Below are positions 16,354 to 22,526 of a stretch of DNA of 25,418 nucleotides, piece by piece. The notes beneath the pieces were generated by a model. It had not been told where the DNA came from. It searched no databases and saw only the letters and a program-made list of their open reading frames with translations. How positions within the stretch are numbered: position 1 is the first letter of the stretch; every line of letters begins with the position of its first letter. The position numbers and the translations under genes were made by a program. The stretch covers positions 1 to 25,418 of the forward strand of contig URII01000039.1 in the NCBI GenBank assembly GCA_900547825.1, in the 5' to 3' direction. The DNA is from an uncultured Porphyromonadaceae bacterium. GTDB lineage: Bacteria; Bacteroidota; Bacteroidia; Bacteroidales; Muribaculaceae.

Positions 16354-16877
16354 TCGACCGATATTATCCCGCCGGAACTCTCCGGCGGGATATTTATTTA
16401 AAACACTGCCGCTCTGTGGCCGCTCTGGCTATTGAGCTTAACAACCGGCTTACGGAGCCTCTTCCTGTCAAGGATGTGGAGGAAGCCGCCATGATTCATG
16501 ACATAGGTATCTGTCTCACCGACGCCCCCTCCATAGGTTGTTTCGGAAAAGCTCCTTATATAGCCCATGGTGTGCTTGGCGCGGAACTGTTGCGCAAGGA
16601 AGGATATTCTGAACAGCTTGCCCGGGTGGCCGAAAGGCATACCGGCGCCGGCCTTACTGCCGAGGAGATACGAAGCCAGCGGTTGCCTTTGCCGGAACGC
16701 GATATGCTTCCCGAGACTATGCTTGAGAAGCTTATATGCTATGCCGACAAGTTCTATTCCAAAGGTGGCGATTTCCGCCGTAAGCCTTTTGATGCTGTAC
16801 GTGCCTCCATGGCACGGCATGGTAATGATTCATTTCAGCGTTTCGATGCTCTCCACGCTTTATTTCACCATATCTGA
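16332..16877 (+). CDS. HD-domain phosphohydrolase
   Basis: 181 residues; metal-dependent hydrolase fold of the HD family, substrate unknown, no signal peptide. Metal-binding residues are all present: His25 (KHCRSVA), His56-Asp57 (AAMIHDIGI), His79 (YIAHG), His103 (ERHTGAG) and Asp139 (CYADKFYSK). The start ATG lies inside ilvE, 22 bases before its end, giving an overlap and probable coupling. The next in-frame ATG (codon 54) would remove His25 and is unlikely. Codons 11-24 form a strong terminator-like hairpin (see 16365-16399). Convergent with the next minus-strand gene, 11 bases apart. Confidence 0.87.
   Translation: MEHCDRLIDRYYPAGTLRRDIYLKHCRSVAALAIELNNRLTEPLPVKDVEEAAMIHDIGICLTDAPSIGCFGKAPYIAHGVLGAELLRKEGYSEQLARVAERHTGAGLTAEEIRSQRLPLPERDMLPETMLEKLICYADKFYSKGGDFRRKPFDAVRASMARHGNDSFQRFDALHALFHHI
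16365..16399 (+). terminator. Terminator-like hairpin inside the HD-domain gene
   Basis: Perfect 12-bp stem TATCCCGCCGGA / TCCGGCGGGATA with ACTC loop and a TTTATTT tail, 11 bases after the ilvE stop. By form it is the ilvE terminator, yet the same bases encode YPAGTLRRDIY of the downstream protein. It may act as an attenuator whose folding depends on ribosomes starting at 16332. Confidence 0.72.
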
Positions 16878-16888
16878 AATTATTTTTT

Positions 16889-17092
16889 CTATTTACGGGA
16901 TTTTCTGCGCCTTTCGGCTCTGAGCAAATGGCGCCGCAATAGCCATATGGCTACAAGCGTGGTTGCTATTATGCCGAAATAATACAGGTATCGGCCGGCG
17001 GCCAATTCACCGCGCCCGATGTAGATCATCACACCGAGATAGCATAGCAGCAGTGACGGAATCCATGTGGAGCGTTTCATAATATGTGTCAT
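16889..17092 (-). CDS. Small two-span membrane protein
   Basis: 67 residues with two hydrophobic helices (WIPSLLLCYLGVMIYIG and YLYYFGIIATTLVAIWLL) and a very basic tail (LRRHLLRAERRRKSRK), predicted inner-membrane with the tail inside. Start at 17092 overlaps the exonuclease stop in an ATGA arrangement; an alternative ATG at 17080 (MKRSTWIP) gives 63 residues. No function recognised. Confidence 0.7.
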   Translation of the reverse strand: MTHIMKRSTWIPSLLLCYLGVMIYIGRGELAAGRYLYYFGIIATTLVAIWLLRRHLLRAERRRKSRK

Positions 17093-17712
17093 TCAGAGGC
17101 CGCGGTGCGGTAAGGTGAGTCGGCAGGGTGGTATTTACCGGATGTCAGCTCACGGTAGATCTGGAGGCAGGCCCATGCGTCGAGTGAGGCATAAAGCTGT
17201 TGAGGACGGGTCAGTGATTTGGCTTCCCAGTTGGTAAGCCGCTGGCTTTTGGAAATTCGCTTGCCGAACACTATGCCGTAGATTTTTTGTAGGCTCGCAT
17301 CGGTGATATGATATTCGTGCACGAGTTTCTGTAATTCCACAAAACCCTGCGGCTCTATATTGCCACGGCGCCGGAGCATTGTGAAATCATCCTTCAGCGA
17401 CAAACCTATTTTTGTTATGTCAGGCGACTCGATAAAGGTTTTCATGGCTGGTGTTATACCGGTTTTGTTCAGCCGGAACAGAAAAGCCCTGTCGTCAGTG
17501 GACACCTGCATAAGGGCGACTACATTCACCTGCCCTTTGTGGAAACTCGGACGCGTTTCGGTATCGAACCCTACAAGAGGGTGAGCCATAAGATATTCCA
17601 CCGCGTTGTCAGCACCTTCGGCCGATTCGATGACTGCTATCTGCCCCGGGAAAACTTCTGTGGGCATTTCCGCCAACGACGCCTTGGGTAATGAAATATT
17701 GTAATCGTCCAT
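17089..17712 (-). CDS. RNase D-like 3'-5' exonuclease (DEDDy)
   Basis: 207 residues; a single DnaQ-like exonuclease domain without the HRDC domains of full RNase D. Metal ligands: Asp50 and Glu52 in GFDTETRP, an Asp in KIGLSLKDDF (108/109), and Tyr174-x3-Asp178 in LYASLDAW, which makes it DEDDy class. Likely processes RNA (or DNA) 3' ends; substrate not deducible. Has its own promoter at 17740-17771 and is coupled to the small membrane protein gene downstream. Confidence 0.88.
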   Translation of the reverse strand: MDDYNISLPKASLAEMPTEVFPGQIAVIESAEGADNAVEYLMAHPLVGFDTETRPSFHKGQVNVVALMQVSTDDRAFLFRLNKTGITPAMKTFIESPDITKIGLSLKDDFTMLRRRGNIEPQGFVELQKLVHEYHITDASLQKIYGIVFGKRISKSQRLTNWEAKSLTRPQQLYASLDAWACLQIYRELTSGKYHPADSPYRTAASE

Positions 17713-17739
17713 AACAATGTTAAGCTAATCTGGTATCTG

Positions 17740-17771
17740 CAAAGGTACGAAATCTCCCCAACAACGCCAAA
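17740..17771 (-). promoter_or_regulatory. Promoter of the exonuclease gene
   Basis: On the minus strand TTTG (17771-17768), a 20-base spacer, then TACCTTTG (17747-17740). Both elements and the spacing match the Bacteroidetes consensus. The implied leader is about 20 bases. Confidence 0.72.
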
Positions 17772-17776
17772 ACCAT

Positions 17777-17806
17777 AACGCCCGGAAGCATGCTGTTCCG
17801 GGCGTT
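17777..17806 (-). terminator. Terminator after the 18317-17856 outer-membrane gene
   Basis: Perfect 11-bp stem AACGCCCGGAA / TTCCGGGCGTT with an 8-base loop, about 50 bases after that gene's stop codon and directly upstream of the exonuclease promoter. The T tract is short on either strand. Confidence 0.7.
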
Positions 17807-17855
17807 TGGTTGAGTAATTATGGCAATGGACTGCCAATCTGTATGTTGTCCTGGA

Positions 17856-18317
17856 TCAGAAGTTATAGCCTATTTTCATGTTGAAACAGCTTGTAGACCC
17901 GGCATGGTCAGGTGTCCAGCAATGGCCGAGATAGCCTATACCGAAATACCATTGGGAGAATCGCAGTCCCACCATCGGATTTACCAATACAGCACCCCAA
18001 TGTGTGTCGTCAGTGTTGACTTCATAGCCTACATCAAATGAGAAGAACGGATCCAGGCTGCCTATTTTGCCCTCTATCTGCGCACGCACGAAAATAGGTA
18101 TCAGCGGAGAGTTGTTGAAGTTCCATTTCTCAGTAATACCGAAACCGGCACCGAGTCGGATGTTCTTATGCACCTTGCCTGTTATGCCGCCCTGAAAATT
18201 GAATGCAGTGAATCCATCGCCTGCCTGTATGGGCTGAAATTCAACAAAAGGGGTAATGGCTGAAGCAGATACAATTCCTGCCAAGGCGATTACGACGGTC
18301 ATTAATAACTTCTTCAT
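17856..18317 (-). CDS. Small outer-membrane beta-barrel protein
   Basis: 153 residues: signal peptide (MKKLLMTVVIALAGIVSASA, cleavage SASA-I), then about eight short amphipathic strands (FNFQGGITGKV, IRLGAGFGITEKW, FVRAQIEGKIG, FFSFDVGYEV, WYFGIGYLG) ending in FNMKIGYNF with terminal Phe, as in OmpX/OmpW-sized barrels. Two cysteines lie near the C-terminus (CWTPDHAGSTSC). The gene has a ~110-base leader with inverted repeats. No specific function recognised. Confidence 0.75.
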   Translation of the reverse strand: MKKLLMTVVIALAGIVSASAITPFVEFQPIQAGDGFTAFNFQGGITGKVHKNIRLGAGFGITEKWNFNNSPLIPIFVRAQIEGKIGSLDPFFSFDVGYEVNTDDTHWGAVLVNPMVGLRFSQWYFGIGYLGHCWTPDHAGSTSCFNMKIGYNF

Positions 18318-18339
18318 TATAAAAAGGTTTTAAGTTAAC

Positions 18340-18425
18340 GGAGGTCCTGGTTCACTATAGTCAACGTACAGCCGGGTAAAAACAGGAACTCCATAAGTCT
18401 TTACCCATCCCTCGGGATACGTTGA
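18340..18425 (-). ncRNA. Candidate structured leader RNA (cis-regulatory)
   Basis: In the minus-strand leader of the 18317 gene, UCAACGUA (18425-18418) pairs with UACGUUGA (18368-18361). Inside lie a small UCCC/GGGA hairpin (18417-18408) and a 7-bp stem GGGUAAA (18406-18400) with UUUACCC (18380-18374). The large loop of that stem holds GGAGUUCCUG (18392-18383), which can pair 9 of 10 bases with CAGGACCUCC (18349-18340) nearer the start codon. It matches no riboswitch class I recognise. Folding is inferred from complementarity only. Confidence 0.45.
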
Positions 18426-18435
18426 AGTCGATGTA

Positions 18436-18443
18436 CAAAATTA
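18436..18443 (-). promoter_or_regulatory. -7 box (TAATTTTG) for the small outer-membrane gene
   Basis: Minus-strand TAATTTTG fits TAnnTTTG. It would give a leader of roughly 110 bases that begins just before the inverted repeats at 18425. No clear -33. Confidence 0.45.
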
Positions 18444-18660
18444 ACAATTTTTTGTCTTATAATGTTTTCAGGCGGATTATAATTTTACGGTCTATCGGAA
18501 TAAGCGGCATGTAACCGGAAATTATGTAGACGCTTCCGGGGTGGTGTTGTAGACGATGTTTTTGAGGGGTTGCCGTGCGGTAGTCTACAAAAATCCTACT
18601 GCGGCTACAGCATATAATTATTCTATTGCCCGACTTATGGCAACGGTGTAATTTTGATTC
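18444..18660. promoter_or_regulatory. Divergent intergenic region with repeated TGTAGACG sites
   Basis: No gene seen. TGTAGACG occurs at 18525-18532 and 18548-18555 (23 bases apart, about two helix turns), and GTCTACAA at 18583-18590 is the inverse of TTGTAGAC at 18547-18554. GTAGTCTAC at 18580-18588 is itself a near-palindrome. All lie upstream of the fimbrial promoter and could be regulator-binding sites. Confidence 0.45.
18626..18656 (+). promoter_or_regulatory. Promoter of the fimbrial locus
   Basis: TTG at 18626-18628, a 20-base spacer and TAATTTTG at 18649-18656 match the Bacteroidetes -33/-7 pattern well. The implied transcript starts near 18663, about 12 bases before the ATG at 18675, which also fixes that start over the earlier frame opening at 18654. 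Confidence 0.72.
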
Positions 18661-18674
18661 GTGATTTGAATATT

Positions 18675-19244
18675 ATGAACGTCAAAAGAACAATATTTAC
18701 GTTGCTTTGTGGCATTGCTGCAAGTGCGGCCCTTCTGTATGCCGGCACCCGGGATGATGGAAATCCGGGTAACCGTTTAGATTTAAAGACCGATCTGCTG
18801 CACGATATTACCGGCACCATGGCATTTGGTGCGGAGCTGCCGTTGCTCAGATTTTACAGCCTTGACTTTTTAGGATTATGGAATTCGTGGACGTTTTTAG
18901 GCGATGTAAAATACAAGAGATGGGAAATAATGGCCGAACCTCGTTTATGGTTCCGTTCCGCCCCTCGGCGGGGACATTTTATAGGCCTCCATCTGTTTGG
19001 CGGAGAGTTCAATTATTCCGGAGTTACTATGCCGTTCGGATTATATCCATCACTTCGTGATAACCGTTATGAGGGATGGTTTGCCGGAGGAGGAGTAAGT
19101 TACGGTTACAGATGGAATTTTACTTCCCGCATAGGAATGGAAGGAGTTGTAGGTGTAGGGCTGGCTCATGTGGATTATCAAAAATACAGATGCGGACATT
19201 GTGGTGAACGCATTGGTTCCGGCAAGAGGCTTTACGTCGGCTAA
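18675..19244 (+). CDS. DUF3575 outer-membrane protein of fimbrial locus, C-terminus probably clipped
   Basis: 189 residues. Signal peptide (NVKRTIFTLLCGIAASAALL, cleavage near LYA-G), then DUF3575 features: LDLKTDLLHDITGTMAFGAE, WNSWTFLGDVKYKRWEIMAEPR in pieces, HFIGLHLFGGEFNYSG, RYEGWFAGGGVSYGYRW, and YRCGHCGERIGSG with paired cysteines. Predicted beta-barrel, usually the first gene of Mfa/Fim-type loci in Bacteroidales. Family members normally continue about a dozen residues past the cysteine motif with a final strand (PTK-x-SLIY-like); here the frame stops directly after KRLYVG, and fimbrillin sequence begins in another frame. The last strand therefore seems lost. Confidence 0.83.
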   Translation: MNVKRTIFTLLCGIAASAALLYAGTRDDGNPGNRLDLKTDLLHDITGTMAFGAELPLLRFYSLDFLGLWNSWTFLGDVKYKRWEIMAEPRLWFRSAPRRGHFIGLHLFGGEFNYSGVTMPFGLYPSLRDNRYEGWFAGGGVSYGYRWNFTSRIGMEGVVGVGLAHVDYQKYRCGHCGERIGSGKRLYVG

Positions 19245-20025
19245 ACTTCAGGTACGATATGGGAACGACGTCACGGTACGCCCCTCTCTGCGGGCCGGGT
19301 TCGGTGATGCGGCATTTACAGTGGCACAGAGCGCCTTGAAAATGTATATAGGCACTTCGCCTTTGCTTTACACTCCCCAGGGCAATGCTGCCGGAGGCAC
19401 TTATTCCGGGTTTACAGCTGTCCCCTCCGAGTGGTCCGACGGCTCATTCAAGCCGGCTCTGGCAGATGCTTTCACTGCATCCTATTCTGACAGCCATTAT
19501 ATGGCCGAGAGCCGTGTTGAGCATCCCGTAACCGGAAATGTAACATTCGCTCTTATCAGGCTTAAAGTCGCACCGCAGGAATTTTACGGTAATGCCTCTG
19601 CGGCAGCTGACGGCACATTTTATGTGATAGCCCGCAATGACAGAGCTACCGCTACATGGATCTTTGTTTCCGATCCGGATTACAATATGCTGTATTTTGC
19701 TACTGAAGCTGATGCGCTGGCATATAAGTCGGAGAAGATTATTTCGGATGACTACAAGGTGTTCTGTTATATGCGTGGCGAAGCCTATTACCGTGTGAAT
19801 CTCATGAACGATACCGAGGCTTCGGATATTGCTGACAAATACTGTGTGATACGTAACAGTTTCTATCGTGTCAATGTGGCTGAGGTCAAGGCCCTTGGCG
19901 CTCCTGACGGCCCGGGTGTGGTGCCTGAGAACCCCGACACGCCTATCGAACAGGATTCATGGCTCGTGGCCGAGATATCTATCCGCCCATGGACTGTGTG
20001 CTCTCAGGATGCCACACTTCAATAA
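19168..20025 (+). CDS. Mfa1-type fimbrillin, C-terminal part only (N-terminus missing)
   Basis: Open frame of 285 residues whose first ~25 codons are only the alternate frame of the DUF3575 gene. From about residue 24 on, it reads as the C-terminal half of an Mfa1-family major fimbrial subunit: VTFALIRLKVAPQEFY, a FYVIARND/WIFVSDPDYN stretch, FCYMRGEAYYRVNLMND, YCVIRNSFYRVNVAEVKALG, PENPDTPIEQDSWLVAEISI and PWTVCSQDATLQ. The usual lipoprotein signal, the N-terminal beta-sandwich and the arginine-protease cleavage region are absent, so the product cannot be exported as a normal fimbrillin. The intact gene would be expected to encode a protein well over 400 residues. The anchor gene follows after 10 bases. 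Confidence 0.75.
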   Translation: MWIIKNTDADIVVNALVPARGFTSAKLQVRYGNDVTVRPSLRAGFGDAAFTVAQSALKMYIGTSPLLYTPQGNAAGGTYSGFTAVPSEWSDGSFKPALADAFTASYSDSHYMAESRVEHPVTGNVTFALIRLKVAPQEFYGNASAAADGTFYVIARNDRATATWIFVSDPDYNMLYFATEADALAYKSEKIISDDYKVFCYMRGEAYYRVNLMNDTEASDIADKYCVIRNSFYRVNVAEVKALGAPDGPGVVPENPDTPIEQDSWLVAEISIRPWTVCSQDATLQ

Positions 20026-20035
20026 CTTTGTAATT

Positions 20036-20953
20036 ATGACAATGTGTCCGATCCGGTGTGCGAGGTGTTTGTGGCTTTTGTCGGTTATGATTGCTGCTTT
20101 GGGCGTCATGACCGGCCTGTCATCGTGTGTGCGCGACGGACGCGAGGAATGCGAATTTCCTTTGCGGCTCAGATTTGCCTATACGTTTAATCGTGAGAAC
20201 CGCGATCTGCTGAAAGAGGAATTGCATGATATCAGAATGTATCTTTATGATTCAGCTACCGGGTGTCTTCTAAAATCAGGTTCTGTTGACGTGGACGCGT
20301 TGCCGGAGGATGGCACTTATGAATGGCGTGTCCCTCAGGGTCGGCATACGCTTGTATGCTGGGCCGGAGTCGGTGGCCGTTACCGGATAGAAAACGAAGG
20401 GCATATCAATAGTGCCGTAATGCAGCTGGGAGCTGATAATAGTCTTACAGTGCCTCCAGATCGTGAACATTTGTGGCACAGGTTGGTAACCGATGTTCTG
20501 GTAAACGGTGACGAGACCCCTTTCTATGATGTGGATATGCATAAATTGTCGAATGATATTGATGTGCATGTGGTGTTTGCTGACGGTATGGCGCATCTTC
20601 CTGTTGATGTTTCAGTCAACGCTTCGAATGCGCTGTATTCAGCATACGGAAATGTCATGGAGGATTCACCTTATGTGCGGTATGTGTCCTATGACACCGG
20701 CGAACGACAGTTGCTGACGGTTCTTGCCATAGACCGTGGCGATGATTCGCGGCTGCATGTCGTTGTGGGGGATAACGTGATCTATTCGGGATCCCTGACA
20801 TCTCTTATTGCAAGTGCCGGTGATGTGGATTTCGATCTGGATGATGAATTCCATATCTCGTTTATGCTTCGGGACTCATCCGGAACCGAAACGGCTGTGG
20901 GTGTGGAGGTGAACGGATGGCATGTCATGGATTATAATGTGGCTTTAAAATGA
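20036..20953 (+). CDS. FimB/Mfa2-family fimbrial anchor lipoprotein
   Basis: 305 residues. Lipoprotein signal with lipobox LSSC (Cys31). The mature part begins CEFPLRLRFAYTFNRENRDL, the family's usual C-x-F-x-L-x-F-x-Y-x-x-N pattern, followed by LHDIRMYLYDSATGCLLKSG, a WRVPQGRHTLVCWAG loop (Y/T-V-x-W-x-G in relatives), and a second domain with VDVSVNASNALYSAYGNV and VEVNGWHVMDYNV. Members of this family terminate and anchor Mfa/Fim fimbriae at the outer membrane. ATG at 20036 chosen (20042 is possible). Its stop overlaps the next start (ATGA). Confidence 0.87.
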   Translation: MTMCPIRCARCLWLLSVMIAALGVMTGLSSCVRDGREECEFPLRLRFAYTFNRENRDLLKEELHDIRMYLYDSATGCLLKSGSVDVDALPEDGTYEWRVPQGRHTLVCWAGVGGRYRIENEGHINSAVMQLGADNSLTVPPDREHLWHRLVTDVLVNGDETPFYDVDMHKLSNDIDVHVVFADGMAHLPVDVSVNASNALYSAYGNVMEDSPYVRYVSYDTGERQLLTVLAIDRGDDSRLHVVVGDNVIYSGSLTSLIASAGDVDFDLDDEFHISFMLRDSSGTETAVGVEVNGWHVMDYNVALK

Positions 20954-22455
20954 AACGGATAACAATTTCTTTGTTGGCTGTCATTGCAGCTGTAGTGACC
21001 GGCTGCAATGCTGACCGCGACGGAGAGCCGTCTCCACTCCCGGTCGGGAGCAGCGGAGTTATGGCACTGCATGTTTCGGTGTCAGTACCTTCGCCGGCTT
21101 TTATGTTGGCAGCAGGTGGTGATATTGTGTCGGATTTTGCTGTGATGTTGTTCGCCGATCAGGGTGATGGCATAGCCGGAAGTCCCGGCAAGCTGGTTAA
21201 AGTGCTTATGCCGGATAATCTTGATGTTTCAGCTTCGGGTACGACTCTTTTTGATGTGAAGTTCAAGGTAACGGACGACATGCCGCAAAATCTTGTGCTT
21301 ATCGCTCTTTCCGATGCTTCACGTTATATGGAGGCTATAAGGGAAGCGGAGCATTCCGGTGCCACTTTCGACGAGCTTGCAGCACTGCTTGTGGATAGTT
21401 ATGGAGATCGTTGTTTACGGCAGGATGAGTCAGGTATCTTTCCTATCACACTATGGGGAAAAGCTTCGCGGGTGATAGACACATCATTGCATGTGCAGAA
21501 CGTAAGCCTTGCTCTTCTGCGCGATATGGCTATGATTGATGTGGCGGTGGCTGACCCGTTGCGAGATGATGATTTGTTGCGTCTCGCCTCAGTGCAGGTA
21601 TATAACGGTGTCGATGGTATATCGCTTATGCCTTTGCCGCAGAATCTGGCGGAATCAGGCGATGCGGAAGCGCCCACTGTCCCGTCCGTGTCGGGAATGC
21701 TGGGCGTGGAGCCTGCCAAAGCGGCTCAGTTCGATGACAATCCGGTGCAGGTAGTGACGTATTCCCCCGAGCAGAGATGTTCTGATGTTGCCGACCCGCT
21801 TATGAGGCCCGCTGTGATAATCGGGGCATATTATAAGGGTAGCCGCAACATAAGCTACTACCGGGTGGATATTGCCGACAACGGTAAGTTTGCTGACATA
21901 CTGCGTAACCACCGTTACATGATCCGTGTGACCGATGTCGGGGCTCCTGGCTCAGATACGCCTGATGAGGCCTATCGTTCGGCGAAGGTGGGTGTGGATG
22001 CTGTGGTCATACCATGGACTGATTTCAGCATGGACGCCGCTTTTGATGGCCGTGATTACCTTGCCATGTCGCGGGAGGTTACATTAGGTTCCGGTGCTGG
22101 ATCAATTTCCGAGCTGTCGGTCAAAACCAATGTGCCTGAATCGCAGTGGACAATCTGTTGGGCAGAAACCGGAGCCGATCCAGCCACTGCTGAATATGGT
22201 GCGCCCGGAGTGTTTAATCCTGATCCTTCCGGTTGGTTTGGGATTTCTGTGTCCGGACACGGTTCCGATACACACACGATCATTTTCACAACCTTTACCT
22301 CACTGCCTGACGAAATGACGATGCGGTCCCGGCAACTGTTCATACGATTTACCAATAGTCTAAGCGCTATTGTAAATATAGTGCAGAGTCAGGGCGATAC
22401 TGGATCTGACGGTGACGAATGGGATGACGGAGGAAGTGTTCCCGGAGATATATAA
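20950..22455 (+). CDS. FimA-like fimbrial minor subunit with BACON-like C-terminal domain
   Basis: 501 residues. Lipobox VTGC (Cys19). The N-terminal fimbrillin-like domain (SGVMALHVSVSVPSP, DFAVMLFAD, VLIALSDASRYM) is followed by the typical C-terminal fimbrillin strand set: RPAVIIGAYYKG, ISYYRVDIADNGKFADILRNHRYMI in pieces, VTDVGAPGSDTPDEAY. The remainder (~360-485) looks like an added immunoglobulin-like BACON domain (LSVKTNVPESQWTI, RQLFIRFTNSLSAIVNIVQS). The acidic tail ends GDTGSDGDEWDDGG. Likely an accessory subunit near the fimbrial tip. Starts inside the stop codon of the anchor gene (ATGA). Confidence 0.8.
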   Translation: MKRITISLLAVIAAVVTGCNADRDGEPSPLPVGSSGVMALHVSVSVPSPAFMLAAGGDIVSDFAVMLFADQGDGIAGSPGKLVKVLMPDNLDVSASGTTLFDVKFKVTDDMPQNLVLIALSDASRYMEAIREAEHSGATFDELAALLVDSYGDRCLRQDESGIFPITLWGKASRVIDTSLHVQNVSLALLRDMAMIDVAVADPLRDDDLLRLASVQVYNGVDGISLMPLPQNLAESGDAEAPTVPSVSGMLGVEPAKAAQFDDNPVQVVTYSPEQRCSDVADPLMRPAVIIGAYYKGSRNISYYRVDIADNGKFADILRNHRYMIRVTDVGAPGSDTPDEAYRSAKVGVDAVVIPWTDFSMDAAFDGRDYLAMSREVTLGSGAGSISELSVKTNVPESQWTICWAETGADPATAEYGAPGVFNPDPSGWFGISVSGHGSDTHTIIFTTFTSLPDEMTMRSRQLFIRFTNSLSAIVNIVQSQGDTGSDGDEWDDGGSVPGDI

Positions 22456-22526
22456 TTGCCTGTTATCCTGACAACAATCTTGTAAATTTAGCTAACACCT
22501 ATAATATCAGAAATATAGCCGATTGA

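Noticed and set aside
18547..18590. Invertible promoter segment bounded by TTGTAGAC/GTCTACAA.
   Set aside because: The fimbrial promoter itself (18626-18656) lies outside the inverted pair, and 8-bp arms with a 28-base interior are too short for a typical Bacteroidales invertible promoter. Kept only as possible binding sites.
19235..19300. Simple one-base frameshift joining DUF3575 to the fimbrillin frame.
   Set aside because: DUF3575 and fimbrillin are different families normally encoded by separate genes. Restoring the frame would not supply the fimbrillin signal peptide and N-terminal domain, so missing DNA explains the data better than an indel.
22456..22526. Separate promoter for the last gene (TGTAAATTTAGC resembles a -7 box).
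   Set aside because: The match lacks the final G of TAnnTTTG, and no proper -33 is placed upstream. Read-through from the fimbrial promoter is sufficient.
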